Part shown: positions 9,843-23,700 of the stretch, piece by piece
Layout of the letters: every line of letters starts with the position of its first letter
How positions within the stretch are numbered: the first letter of the stretch is position 1
From: Fragaria x ananassa
Taxonomy: Eukaryota; Streptophyta; Magnoliopsida; Rosales; Rosaceae
Direction of reading: 5' to 3'
Length of the DNA stretch: 64,000 nucleotides
Assembly (NCBI GenBank): GCA_034370585.1
Contig: CP139760.1
Span: forward strand, 3,562,501 to 3,626,500
Translations under genes and position numbers: made by a program
Notes under the pieces: model-generated
Databases searched by the model: none
Told to the model about the DNA's origin: nothing
Seen by the model: the letters and a program-made list of their open reading frames with translations, nothing else

Positions 9843-12054
9843 ACTTAATTATAAATGAACGAGTTACTTATGTGACTAGCTCTGGCTATTTATTATTATA
9901 AAATCAATGGTAGATGATCGACAACAAAGATTATATTCAAATTACAATATATTTGAAAAAAAAATGAAAAAAAAAAACCCTATACCGAGATTACTAGACT
10001 AAATGGTATATCATATATGAACATGGATTTAAAGATTTGAATTGCATGCATGATATATAGGGATATACATAATGGATGATCAACAATGAAAGTACGATCG
10101 AGCATGCTTGATCTTTATCCTCATTCGGGAAAACAGAAGAATCAAACATAATCGACTAAGATTATTTAGAGATGATCGATGATCGGATGATGGCAATGCG
10201 TGCCTACCCAAGCGTGCGGGAAGATGATCAAAAGGCTAAAGACAATGATCCAAGGAATGACTGATTGACCAGAACCAGAGCACAATTCATAGTCCAAAAT
10301 GGTTAGGAGATAATCGAGGGTCAAAAATGTTTAAGAAAGGTCGTGTAGGGATTAAAGGGTCAAAGTAGTAGCTTAGCTAGCATGAACTAATATGATTCAG
10401 TGCTTGATGAAAGATTTGGATGAACAACAATTAATTAATTAGTCTATCTCTTAATCTCTAGCTATGATTTTTAGTGTGTTTAGTACTACTTTTGTGATAT
10501 CATGTGTTTGAAAGTAAAGCCCGACATAAACTTGATTAGTCGGCTAATGTGTGAAGTTAATTGATAGTAATGTGGAGATTGATCTACGACAACAAGTTTG
10601 GTTCGGCTTGCCTTCCAAAAGCTTTTGATGTCGATGCAAATGAGATAAGAATGTCTTAAAAGGAAAGCAATTTAATGATGTTATCTTGTTTTGACACAAA
10701 AGAAGAAGACGTAGCTAGCTAGTAAACTGCGCGGTAGATTTGCTCAAAGCTATTGTTGTATTACTGTGTTCGGATTAGCAAGCTCTACAAATGTCCATGA
10801 ATAAACCGATGTGCCTCAAATTCGAAGCACAGTGATATTAATTTCTCTGAGCTGGTGAATGTTAATCATTCGCAGTGTCATGCTACATCCTCACAACTAG
10901 CATCAAGAACATCATTAGAAAAAGTTCACACTCGTTTACACCGTATGCCAAAGTAGACAAGCTACAAGAGCAGTTTATGTTGATAACAAGAAAAGATCAA
11001 AAATCTATTGTTCAACGCCGTAGCCTCCATAGATCAAATTTGACACGCCATCAGTGCAGCTTATTAGGGTTTGTGATATTGTTAGGGAAGATGATGAAGA
11101 AATCAAAATTTTACCGTTTTGATCGTAAGAGAGGCTACGTCGACTATGGTAAAATGGATCGATCATTCCAGAGAGGATAATGATGAAGCTAGTTTGAGTG
11201 AACTACTGGGTCTTTGCTAGCTGCAGTAGAAATTAACACCGAAAGCCATGGTTTTTGGGTCCCAATTAGGAACAAGCGCAGGATGGATGAACATGCCAAA
11301 ACGAGATTCGCGATCATTTTGACCCGTTTTCTGCTCATCGATCTGAGATATTTTGATCTGTTCTTCATTTGATTATTGTTCTGCGCGCTTTTTACCGGCC
11401 AAGATAGCTACGGTCAACCCCGGCCCGAAGACTTCAAGTCAACTGACTTTGCAAATCCAATTAGGTTAATTAAGTAATGTTCTACAGCTGGATTACAACT
11501 GAGAAATCATGCACTGATCGACGACCTTAATCAAGTTAATTTAAACCTACCTTGAAGATGAATATCTCAATTCTCTAGCTAACAAAGATCCACCCTAATG
11601 CATGTAGTACTTTGTTTGAGATTACTAAAATTAGTAGCTTAAAATGGCTAGAGTATTTGGAGTTCTTCATTGTACGTAGTCTACAAGAATCTATACTGTC
11701 ACACATTATGCTTTTGTAAATTGAATTCCGATCCTACGGATGATTAACAGTAGTATCGACATGTTTCAAAGGTTTCGTGATTTATTTTTAACAAAACATT
11801 TCATTTTATGGGTTCTTACTATTTAACCAAAGGACTTCTTTGGTGTCCAAAGTTTATCCCATTTTTAAGAAACTAACTAATAAGAATGGTTTCCTTGGTA
11901 TCTATAAGAAATATTCTCCATATGTTCCACAATTGTTGTTTTGATTTTCACAATCTATATAACAAAATTGAGTGTTAATTAGCTCTATAGACAGAGATCA
12001 GCACATTGGTCATCATTATTACAAACTCATAACAAAATAAAATCGATTATATCC
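9843..12054. other. Intergenic, no gene supported
   Basis: AT-rich DNA with many cgatcgat and tagctagc words. An open frame of 101 codons at 10875-11180 has no recognisable domain and no gene-like context. No RNA gene was recognised. Confidence 0.5.
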
Positions 12055-12379
12055 AATGGACACTAAGGGTTGTTTACGGTACTGACATGTATATCATACA
12101 CTCATTTTATTACTAATTAAACAAAAATGACAAGTTAAATGAGTAAAATTTCCAACATTGACAACAAAATTATTACATTTATTTTACACATTTACATATA
12201 ATTGAACAAAGTTACTACAACGACAACAAGTTGTTCATAAACTTATAAATTATCTTAAGTTAAGTAATTAACTCTAATAGAACAAAAATTACCTAAGTAA
12301 TGACTATAATTACTAAAATAACAACAAATTTGTTGTCATATCGGTAAATGTGTGTACCCTAAAAAATTCATGGACACTA
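12055..12379. mobile_element. Possible small non-autonomous DNA element flanked by atggacacta
   Basis: The 10-bp word atggacacta occurs at 12055-12064 after a small offset and again at 12370-12379, bracketing about 305 bp that contain no gene. A target duplication of 8-10 bp would fit a hAT or Mutator-like MITE, but inverted termini are weak (agggttg at the left against accct near the right), so this is tentative. Confidence 0.3.
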
Positions 12380-12381
12380 TG

Positions 12382-14090
12382 GGAAGTTATAAAAGAATAC
12401 CAGCTTTTTTTTTTTTTTTTTTTTTTGATGAAAAAAGTATATCAGCTAGCCTTGCGCGCAGGTGATTGAAGATCGAAGAATTACTTAACAGCCTACATAG
12501 TTTTATAAGACGAGGAGGTATATATAAATTGATATAAAGGAGTAAAGTCTAGGCCATTCGATCGTACGTAGTATCTCTCTTTTCTTAAACAAATAAAATT
12601 TGTTTAATTGAAAAGAAATTGAAAAGAATAGCAGGGAAAGGGGAAAGATGAACTAATAAACTGTTTCGTTAACTTTTTCTACCATATATATTCATTAAGT
12701 TATGCAACTTTAGCTTTTCATTTCTTATTCTGGTGAATATGTGAAAAAAGCTTCTAGCTAGGTGAGTGAAACTGTGAAAGAGACAGATACTGAAAAACTA
12801 GGGCAGAACCAATCTTTGGTTTAGAATAGAAGTTACAGCTAGCAGAACTTCTACCCTAATACTACTTTTACTTGACTTAACCGAGTATATATACATGTAT
12901 TGTATGTCAATGATCATCGATCACTAAGAAATCATTACTTTGTGATTAGCCGGCTAGCTGCATGCCTGCATATGATAATCATATCTTATAAAATTGCCCA
13001 GGTATGTAATGAAGTTGAACTACTACTATATAATTAGGATAATCTACTACTTACCTAATAGAAATATACCAGTTAGCTAGTAAAAATTAAAATGATGTCA
13101 AAGAACTAAATATGTTCATCGATCTATACCCATAACATATAGACGTAGTTAATTGGCTTAAATCTAAACCAGTTGTATATAAGATAAATTTCTGGGTCAA
13201 AACTTGTATATATGACATTAGTGATATTTGTTTCATTTTAGAGAGAAGCAAAACAAAGGAGTAAAAAGTGATTGGCTTTTCATTTCACTGGTTTAGTACG
13301 TATACCAAACCATAAAAGAAGAAAACAAACAAGGTTTATTGAGATACGCATGACATAATCTACAAATATGCAGGTTTTGTCTTCTCTCACAAACACCTCA
13401 GCGTTAAGTGAGAGAGATAGACTACAATTCAAAAGCGATCAAATGAGTGTTTATTACACATATATAGAGCCAAAGTGAAAGCAACCTTCTTAACATAAAC
13501 CCCTCAGAGAGGTTAATTAGTTGATCAATTTCTATTTTCCAATTAAGATCCTACTACGTACTGTGCCATCGATCACTTAGATCAAATTGAAACAAAATTA
13601 ATCTGAGCGTAGGAAAGAGTATTATATGTACTGTATATCTAGCTCCATGAAGCTATATATAACTCAGCATGCGCATATCCCAAGTTATACTAATCCATGA
13701 TTAAATGGTTTCTTGATTTGCTTGAGTAACATGTTCTTCCAATGCACTAACAGTCATGAAAGCTTTGAAGGGAAAAACGAAGATAATCTTAGTTTTGTGC
13801 AGAGATATACATAGAGAGCCACCGGCCTGGATTCGAGATCCTATGAATCTTGCTTTATTGTCATTTAGAGCTATCAAATAGATCTTGTATACGTAGATAA
13901 TCGTATAACAAAGATCCTGTCTATGATTTCTGTAATCATTCTATTTTCAGCATTACAGGATTCGTGAAATTTTACTTTTACCCAAATAGAAACTTAGCTA
14001 AACAATTAGTGAAGTTGATTCCAACTCAACCCAGAATATCAAGCACCAAAATCAGATTAATTCATAAACAATGACAATAGATTATACCCG

Positions 14091-14125
<35 letters not shown>

Positions 14126-16539
14126 ACAAATCATCATCGATATCCTGAACTCATTGAGCTTTCAAAATCTGATTAGGGAGAGAAAATGCTTCTAGAAACT
14201 AGGGTACATGATGCCAACAACATTCTCTTATAGCAAAGTGTGACAAGGCACGATTAAATTAAAAAAAAACTAGGGTTTGTAACCCCACTTCGTGCCCTAA
14301 ATTCTATCCTAATCTGCTTGAAATCGACACCCGTAATTAGAAAAATCAAAGCAAATTACGGTATAGTAGATAAGGAACTTAATTATCTCTCTGTGCTCAG
14401 ATCTTTCTAGCTTAAGCGCACGCATACTTTGCTGTTAATTGCAGCAGCAAATATATATTGTATTCTATGCTATCACTTTTCTTGATTTTCCGTACTAAGC
14501 ACGGGTTTAGTGTCTTAAGAAAATTTGATACGATATTATGACTAAGAGAGACATGAATAATTCATATATATGCGACTAATTATTTAAGGTTGGTGGGTGG
14601 CTGGTATAAAAAAAAATGCAGAAAGAAAATTCGAAGATTGTTGCGGGGGACACAAGTGAACTGTGAAAGTGATGAACTATATATATCAGATAAAGGCAAA
14701 TGATCGATCTCGATCTTTCCTATTAGCAGCAGAGTTTATTGACTAGTAAATTATTATGACTCCCCATGCCAGAGTCCAGCTAGCTAGCTAGCTAGCCATT
14801 CCAATCGCAGAAACAAACTGCAATATAAATAGTGAAGTGCATGTTCTAGGGCTAAAAATGCAGGTATAATTTTATTTTTTGTTTTAAAATTACATAATCG
14901 ATCGTCGTCAAGAAAGCGTCATTGCCTGAATTAAGAAAATTTGTAATCGCATTATAGTATAATTATACAAGCTCAGAATCTGCTTCTAAAGGTCGACGTC
15001 ATCTCCAATTTTTCTTTATTATTATTATTATTATTTTTTCCGGAAAAAGACTGTTATCTTTGAAATACCAGCCAATTAAGCTCAAAATATATGATCATCA
15101 TATATCCACCGCAGTGGATCCTATAAGAAAAAAAAATGTGCCCAATTGAATTTCAGAGTTAGGATGCTTGCCCCTAACAATGTTGAATATTGAGATATAC
15201 ACATGCATACGATGAGGAATGGAATTCACATCTACTCAACTATTAAGGATTATACATTAGACTCTTATAGCATCCATTACAAACAAGTGAACAACTTTTT
15301 CAACATGTCGATAACGTACGTCGTCTCATTTTTACTCTCTCTTTAGACTGATATATGATTTTTGTTCATAACAGATAAATCGAAAGTAGAACATAGGATT
15401 TACTGCCTCCTTTTATCCTTTTCACATAATCTTCATGCAAGACTAGGATGCATATATGGTTAGATGTTAGTGCTTAAAATTTCTTTTTATAAACATGAAT
15501 AAGTTGGAGTACGTCAGTCATATCTCGTACTTAAAGAAATTCTTGTAAGATCTTATGTTCTAAATATCCATCCCTAAATGCTTCAAAAACTAACGAATTT
15601 ATCTAAAAGGCTCTTCAAATTTCAGAACGACAGGTCACAAATCTCACACCATCATCAACCTTCTATTTCCTGCTAGGTCACACCCACAAAGCATTACGAC
15701 ATTTAAAAAACAAAAACCAAATGTGATCCAAAAAAGCACCAATAATTCCCAAAATATAAAAAAGCACCACGTGTCCCCTTGCTGACGATCCAAAACCATC
15801 AATACCTTAAGGATTATAATGCCCACACTACCCAAAATGGCATCACCAAATTATATTAAACTCGGTTTTTAATTTTTTATGGTGACTAATGCTTAGATCA
15901 ATCTCCTTAAGAAGCAAGCAAATCCAACACTTGGTTTATCCTTATTGGTGCTTTGGGGTTAAACAATTGCACACCCACCTAATATTTATACTTAAATTCC
16001 TTAGACTATGCTTAGTAGGCTATTGAGCTACTAATTCTCCTTGTCCAAATGCATAAGGAGAGCTAAATACGTGGCCTCAAGCCATGGGATCACTTATTTC
16101 TCTTTTGTCTCACTTTAGCATCCATCAACATAAACTAAAAGATTTAGATTCTTATACTTGAATATGTCACCCAATTCAATAGCATGGCCTTTGTCTCCTA
16201 AAATGCCCTTGTATGATCTATATATATAAGAGATCCTAATAGTGTTATAAAAACTTATTTTACAAAAGAAAAAGAAATTACAAAGAAAAACGTCTCAGAG
16301 GAGTCCAAAATAAGAGCAATCTAAGCTTGAGGAGACAGGTCACTGCACCAACTCATAAGTCGACCATCCAAAGAGCCATAAAACTTTGAAACGTGTTAAT
16401 GTTTATGCATTAGCTTTCTTTTGAAATATATTTTTCTGTTTTCGGTGTTAATATCGTTACTCGTTTATTATAGAGTATCATAGCATTATCAACTCTGTCA
16501 TTCTAATTAACTAGTGTCCATGAGTGTCAACTACGATAT
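12382..16539. other. Gene-poor intergenic region
   Basis: About 4 kb with only simple sequence: a T-run at 12404-12426, a (TA)n run at 14095-14121, tagctagc repeats near 14778 and a TTA repeat near 15020. A 63-codon open frame on the minus strand at 15644-15835 shows no family likeness. I looked for well-known conserved microRNA sequences and did not see one. Confidence 0.5.
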
Positions 16540-16991
16540 ACATTTGTTAACAATTTTTTTTTTTTTTAAGAAATGATCGAGGATAGGCGAATAATCACCT
16601 ACCACTCTATTTTATTAATAAAAGAAAAAAGAAACAAAGAAGGAGGGTCAAAACCAAAACCTCCTAAAACAAATGACAGACTAGCTGAAACGAAATTGAG
16701 GCATACCTCTAACATCGTTATTATAAGACAATAATATGAAAGGTGGAGGCTTATCCCACCATATCAATTCAGAGCATGATGTACCTTGATTTGCCAGAGC
16801 ATCAGCTATCTTATTCCCTTCATGAAAAATATGAGTATCTTAAAATTCATTTTAGAGATTCGATATAAGCAATTCAACCAACGAACTCGAAGAGGCCAAG
16901 GAACAAGAGAAGGTCTGCGAATATAATCAAGTACCAAAGATGAGTCAACTTCCAACCAAATATGTTTCCAATCCAACGAACATTTGTTAAC
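16540..16991 (-). mobile_element. 5'-truncated LINE (L1-type) with 12-bp target duplication
   Basis: The element body is 16552-16979, flanked by a perfect duplication acatttgttaac at 16540-16551 and 16980-16991. Read on the minus strand it ends in a poly-A tail (the T-run at 16554-16567) preceded by the end of an RNase H domain: near 16790-16830 the minus strand encodes HEGNKIADALAN, a signature of the RNase H tail of plant L1 elements. Only the last 430 bp were inserted, the usual result of incomplete target-primed reverse transcription. Confidence 0.85.
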
Positions 16992-17575
16992 TTAACATAG
17001 TGTCGAATCCGTTTCCCCCATGACTTGTTTCTTAAACATCCTCTAAGACATGAGTTCTAGCTTTTGAAAAGTTGTTACTTGAGGTCTACGCTCGATTGTC
17101 TACAAAGTTGATCAAATCCATTCCTATTTTGACAATAAACCTCCATCCCTAGCTGGTTCATTCCGTGCCTGCTGCCTAAGCTTTTAGAGGCGATTAGTAT
17201 CTAACATGCTTCTTTAAAACATTGGATCATCTTAATTAGTGTAAATCACACATCAAAGGTAAGGACAGCTAGGTTCATAAAAAAGACTAAAATAGAAGTC
17301 ATGCAATCTCACATAATTTACAAAGTGGAAAAGGTGTGGCAGCGTGTTCTAGTCATTTCAGATTTGATGATGGTATTTGTTGCTAGATCATGGATTTGAA
17401 AATGACAGTAAATTGACCGATGGATGGAACAAAGTAGGGGCTGTGCTGCAGGTATTATAAATATGCAGCAAACACTGGCTACCATGCCATAGAATTTGGA
17501 AGACAACTTAAGCATACCTAAGCAAAGCATATCTAGCTATAGAACATTAAAGTTGTCCTTCCTATTGTTTCACAC
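16992..17575. other. Upstream region of the MYB gene
   Basis: No coding sequence. It should contain the promoter of the MYB gene that follows, but I could not pick a convincing TATA box. Confidence 0.45.
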
Positions 17576-18775
17576 ATGTATTGTGGGATGATGGCAGCTC
17601 ATATGGGTTGGGGTATAATAGAAGAAGAGGGTTGGAGAAAGGGTCCCTGGACTTCTGAGGAAGATAGGTTGCTTATTGAGTATGTAAGGCTTCATGGTGA
17701 AGGAAGATGGAACTCTGTGGCTACGCTTGCAGGTATTATTCAATTTCATCATCCCTCTATATATTGCACCATCAGTATGTATATATAATTATATATACCA
17801 ACTTAATTACAGCTTATTTCTTAGTTAGGTACAGTTTCAGGGATTTCTCCAAGGGACGAATAATATAGATGATCTGGCATAGTCTGCAGATGTTGTATGA
17901 GTGTATACTATCAATCTCACTAGTGCTAAACTGCTAATGCCTAGCTAGTTAACATAGTACCATATATCTCAGCCATTCTTTCTATATTGGAATGAATTAT
18001 GAAAATATTTGTTTGCTGCTTATATAGGACTGAAAAGGAATGGAAAGAGCTGCAGACTGAGGTGGGTGAACTACTTGAGGCCAGACCTTAAGAGGGGACA
18101 GATAACTCCTCATGAAGAGAGCATAATTCTACAGCTGCATGCTAGGTGGGGGAACAGGTAAATCTTCTTCTTTTTCTTGTGTTATAAAAGAAATTATGTC
18201 TTTTGATATATGTTGTCTGGTATTGAGCCTATTTTAACTCATCAGTTGCTGTACTAAACAAACTCAGGTGGTCAACAATTGCAAGAAGCTTGCCTGGGAG
18301 GACTGATAATGAGATCAAGAACTACTGGAGAACCCATTTCAAGAAAAAGGCTAAAGTGCCTTCTGATGCCTCTGAGAAGGCTAAAAGTCGCCTCTTACGG
18401 CGGCAACAGTTTCACCAGCAACAGCAGCAACAACAGCAGCAGCATCAAGCAGACATGAAAAGAATCATGGCCTTGCTGGATGAAAATGACACCAAAATAT
18501 CGTCGTGGCCGCCTCAAGCAGCCCAAGGTAAGCAGGACATGGATACTACTAGTACTACTGCATACCCCAACCACACATGTACTGAGGAGCAAGGCTTCTT
18601 CTATTCTATGCTCAATGGTAATGTGCCTCATGCTGTTGAAGCTTCTTCCAGTGAAGACAGTTTTCTGTGGGATGGCCTGTGGAACTTGGATGATGTCCAT
18701 GGCAATTTCACCACTTCAGCTTGTGCAACTGGCAAAGCTAGTACTTTCCACAACTTTGTGGTTCCCTTCTCTTGA
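17576..18775 (+). CDS. R2R3-MYB transcription factor, MYB27/48/59-like
   Basis: Three exons, 17576-17732, 18028-18157 and 18268-18775, give a 264-residue nuclear DNA-binding protein. R2 begins near residue 22 with RKGPWTSEEDRLL, and R3 ends with the conserved GRTDNEIKNYWRTH followed by a basic FKKKAK run. Tryptophans of both repeats are at the expected spacing. The two intron positions (after LAG in R2, inside WGNRW in R3) and their phases are the standard plant R2R3 pattern. The C-terminal half is typical: a glutamine stretch near residue 140, then an acidic tail (SSSEDSFLWDGLWNLDD) that may act in transcriptional regulation. Wording of the DNA-binding region is closest, from memory, to the MYB27/48/59 group; the target genes cannot be told. 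Other start codons at 17588, 17591 and 17603 are equally possible because the first 20 residues are not conserved. Confidence 0.9.
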
Positions 18776-20330
18776 CTTTGAGCAGCAAGCTAGGTTTCAT
18801 TTTTTTTTTTTTGCAGTGTTATTTCCAAGTGTAACCAAAACCATCCAAGGCTCCCAGAACTCTCAAAGAGCTGTGGATATATTGATGCATGTGGTTGAAT
18901 TTGGGTTGTAAATGATGCAATCCTGGCCAGCTATTTACTTTTATACCATAAGCACCTGGAATAAATATTCCACTTTGATTGCAAGAGGATATTGTAATTA
19001 ACTGGGAGCTGTTTAACTTAACTGTATCTGTAATTCTGTATCAGTATCTAGCTGTATCTTTACTACAGGCTCTGGGAGATCAATTATAAAAAGGCATCAC
19101 TTTCCTTCCATTTATTTTTCTTCTGTGTTGCTTATTTTTGTGTTGCTCCCGGGCCTCTTGGATTGTGAAAGTATCACATTGGACAAAAAGTCTACATACT
19201 GATTGAGTTGGTCTACTTGATAGATGGATACATAAAATACCGAAGAAGAATCACCTTCATTAGGTCAAATCCTCTTTCATTGTCTTTGTTCTTGCAGAAG
19301 ACATGAAGAAAAAGGTCTCTAGCTATGAAGGGAAATTAAGCAATTTACAAACTGAATTATCACACCTTCTTAGGACTGAAAAGCCAATAACTCAATCAAG
19401 CCGTTTGTACATCAATTGTACTTGGAGAAACATGAAAGCAATATACATGATTACTGGAATAGTTTTTTACATCAGTAGCTTTTACTCATGTCAAGCTTTT
19501 AGTGACACCTTTGTCTTCATATCCTTTTCTGCTGGTTTAAATATTTGATTAAGAGAAATGCAATCTTACTATTTCATTTGTTTATACCAGGGTGTTTGTA
19601 TCAAGATAAGAACTAGATTCTTCTGTTATTGTGTTTATTTTATATCTTATCTTATTATGACTCCTTAAAATCTCCAGTCCAACGTCAGTAAATGAATTTC
19701 CAAAATACAAACATACTGCATATGCTTGTAGGCCTCAATATAAAAGCTTCCAACCCTTCAAAAATCAAAAGTTTTTAATTCTTTGAACAACAATATTAAG
19801 TGGGATTTGCTTACTCAAAGACTACATATATGATTTGATTCAAAAATAAAAAATAATGGAGTTCACTTTTAAACAAGCGTTATTCGGTTTTCTTTTTATT
19901 AACAGTTCTAAAATAATTCAGTGAACTATGTCTCGAAATATATGCTTGCTAAAATGGTTGGGGGCGATGATAATATGGCCGGTGATGGAGGTGGCCGGCG
20001 GAGATATGCTTTCTTCAAAGGTACGTGGTGTCACAAAACATTAGTGTACTGTAAAGCCTAAAAGGTCTACTTCCTTTGCATTGGCGCTTGGGGTGATGAT
20101 GTCTGCTTTGCAAACTTAAGGCCGCTTCTCAAACAAAGGGACAAGTTTCATAGTTAGCAACGGGCAACAGTCATCAACTGCGTTCTATTTATATTTTATC
20201 GAGTACGTTCAAGTCTTCAGAATCCTCCAAAAAAAAAAAAACAAAAAAAATCAGAATATGGGGCTCATTCAATTGCATAACAGACCCGGCCCAAAGCCCA
20301 AACCCGGATGACTTTACCCTTCTTATTCTG
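18776..20330. other. 3' UTR of the MYB gene and intergenic DNA
   Basis: A T-run and AT-rich 3' UTR follow the MYB stop. At 19297-19560 an open frame behind a possible splice acceptor (tcttgcag) encodes MKKKVSSYEGKLSNLQTEL, a short coiled-coil-like stretch; it could be an exon fragment but has no partner exons that I can see. The rest holds nothing recognisable apart from an A-rich run near 20230. Confidence 0.45.
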
Positions 20331-20736
20331 GAAATTTGAAAATGAAAAATGTCTCTTCTTCTTCAACCCTCTTCTTCTCGCTCAGCTGTGAATCTCTTCG
20401 AATCGTCCCGGAGCCCTCCCGGAACCGCCCAGGTACTCCTCTTAGTTTCAATTTCTGGTTTCATTTTTTTTATTCAGGGTTTTATAAAGATTTAATTTAG
20501 GGTTTAGGGTTTACGGTTTAAGGTCTAATTGAATCTTATCTTTAAAGCCCATGATAAACATAAAGTTATTTGAATTTAAAACCCAGAAAAATTTCAATTC
20601 TTTTTTTCACTAAGTTGAATGGATTAATTGATGAGTGTGAGGATTGAGAAATTTTGTTGATGCTGGCTATATATTATTATTCTGGTAGTTTGTGCTTATC
20701 TGATTGTGGAGTTTTGATTTTGAAGGTGCAGCTGGA

Positions 20737-23700
20737 ATGGAAAAGAACTCAGCAGCTTGTGTGATGGAATGGAGCATAGAGCTTGAGAAGGCCTTGCGCT
20801 CCACGAAACCAGGGCGCTCACTTGAAGCCATATTGGAGATAGGGCCAAAATTGGTACGGTTAAGCAGAGAACCGGAGTGTTCTCCGGTTATCTACCACAT
20901 GTTCGACTTAATTCCCGGTGAGGAGAAGCTCTTTTCCAATTCTATTGTTCTGCGTCTTGCAAATGCGTTTGAATCTGGAGACAAGCACACGAGGTTATGT
21001 GTTTTGAAGGCATTTTTGTATGAGTATCGGAAAAGAAACAAAGGGAGTGAGTACAGGGGAGTTTTGTCGAAAACTGAGGATCATGTGCAGGTAGAGTTTT
21101 TGGGGAGAGTTAAGGTTGTCTTTGATGGTGGGGATGTTGAAGATAGGGCTTTGGCTTTGGGGTTATTCGGCTGTTGGGCACATTTTGCTAAAGAAAGTCC
21201 GAGCATACGATACCTGGTACTCTCTAGTATTGTTTCGCCTCACATTCTGGAGGTAAAGTCATCCTTATTTGCGGCAGGATGCTTTGCTGAATTGTCTGAG
21301 GACTTTGCGCGGGTTGTCTTGGAGATGCTGCTTCATTTGATGAATTCACCAGAAACTTTGCATGGTATAAGGTTGGCTGGAGCACGCATGTTTGCCAAAT
21401 TTAGATTTTCACAGTCCATTGCAGCTATTGCTTACAAGGTTCAAACACAGATTGTTGCTTTTATACTTCTAGTTCTTATGCACATGATGTAAATCTGTTC
21501 AGTGCCTAATTATTGCTTCACTGCAGACAGGTGTGAAGTTGTTATTAGAGTGTTCGGACGAGGATTATCAGGTTGCCATGCTGGTTTCCATTTCCAAACT
21601 TGCTTCCAGGTCAACGATTCTTATTTCTGAGCATGTATGTAATTTAATATGTGAAGTTCCTACAGTTGAGCAGGTACGTATGATGATTGCAATTCCTTAC
21701 AATACTTGATTCGTAATACTTGTTGTCATTTGAATGCAGGTTGAGCTGCTTGTATTGTTTCTTAACAAAGAAAAAACTTTTCATCTTCGGGGAACAGCAC
21801 TAAGATGCCTGCATTATATTTTCAGTAAAGGAATATATTGTGTTCCCTTAAATGCATCTCTGGTGAACACATTATTTAGCATCCTAGACGAACCCCAACT
21901 CCCGTCACCCATGCTATTTCAAGCACTGCAGACGTTGCGTAGGGTTGTTTCTTAGATCATACGCTTGGACTGTCAATTAACACTGTCCTATTTATCTTTT
22001 ACTTACTGTAGGTGTTTGTTTGTGCAGATAATTCTACATATCCATCCTAATCTACCCTTTGAATCTTCTAAGCTGTTTAACATTGCTACGAATGTATCTC
22101 CATCTCCAATTACACCAGAGAGCATGTTAGCCATTTCTATTATGGTAGATATATCAAGAAAATTAAAGGGAAGCACACATACGGAATCCGTTTTGCATTC
22201 AGAGTCTCCTCTTCCATCTCGAGTGATTTTCCTTATCATAGATCGGATAACATTGATGGTGAAGCCAGTTTTGGTTCTTGGTCAGATCAATTCTTTTGTG
22301 CTTCAGAAAGTTAATGTCCTGCTTGATCTTCTTATCATTCTAAATCGAGAATATCCATATTTACATCTCGTAGTATTGGATCATATATTTGGTTTAATCA
22401 AGTCCATCTCGATTGTGCATGACAGTGCTATGGCTAGAACAGACACAGGTGTAGTTGTTCATGATAATGTAGATTTGAAAGAGAGCTCAGTTATCAGATT
22501 GAAGCTAGTATTTAGGATATATAGATTTTTAGTGACCTTTCTGGAAAATCTCTGTGAAGCTGAAGCGATCTCTACAAAATTATATGAAAAGGTGAAGATT
22601 CTGGTCGAACATTTATGCCACAGTAACTTGTTTGAGTGCTATGCATACACAATTTACTCTTTACTGTTGTGTGATCAGTTCATTTGGGGTCACATGGTGC
22701 AAGAGAACGAGGGAAGTTGCAATAGACTCTCGGGTATATCTCTTCGTGATCACTCTGTTGAGCATGAAACTCAGGTCATTGAATTTGCTAAGAGGTTGCT
22801 AACAGAAAAAAATGGTTGGCCTGCTTACAGAGTTGGGACACATGCAGCATGTCAGGGAGCTTGGCACACTGCGGCTTTTATATTTGAGCAGTTGGTGAAC
22901 AGGTTTCATTCTGATCTGTGCTGTCACTGGTTGAAATCATTGGTTCATTATGCTAATGGGGAGTGGAAATGCGAGCTGCTTCGATTACCGAAACAAGGGT
23001 TAAAGACACGCAAGTTCTGCCTTACAGTTTCCACTGATGATTTAGGTGAAATTGGTCAAGATGCAGCTTGTAATATAAAGGGGCATAGTTATACTAAAGA
23101 GCTAGCAGCTGCTTACAACAGTCTGTGCTCTTCTTTGGAAACATTGAGAGTCAATGTCACAACAGGCCATATTTTTTATTTCCAAAGATGGTTTTTGTCC
23201 TTAAGAGCAAAGTTACTCAGAGCCGTGATGGATTTAGTTAATATTTTGAGAAACACAACAAAAAATAGGCAGGGTCAGAAAAGTTCTATGGTTGAATACT
23301 TAATGTCATTGCAGAAGCTTACTCAGATATCTCTGCAGTTGAAGAGGGCGGCACAGGAATTTGATCTAGTTACAACATCTTTCATCGACATCGACAAGAA
23401 AAGTTCAAATATCATTTCAGCACTTGCAATAAGTTGTTCTTTGTTGGCTTTTTGTTCTGGTTTTGCTCTCTACATTCCAAGGCTGGCTAATTCCCTTGCT
23501 GTTTGTGGTCCCGGAGTTGCAAACAATATAGACTCTACACTGATACAAATTCTAGTTGGGCGGTTGTGGCACAGTAAGCAGGAAACCATTAAAGACCTTT
23601 GTCTGCTTTGGGAGGCGGGTGGAGGGCCTTTTGATTGTTTTCACTTTCCATCAAGAATCCAAGGATGTGAAAATTATTTTGAAGCAAGAAACATTCTCGG

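Noticed and set aside
10875..11180. 101-codon plus-strand frame
   Set aside because: No recognised domain, no splice partners, no promoter-like context; random frame likely.
12399..12445. Minimal poly-A retroinsertion flanked by ataccagct and atatcagct
   Set aside because: Only a T-run and a few bases; the flank similarity has a mismatch and is too short to be convincing.
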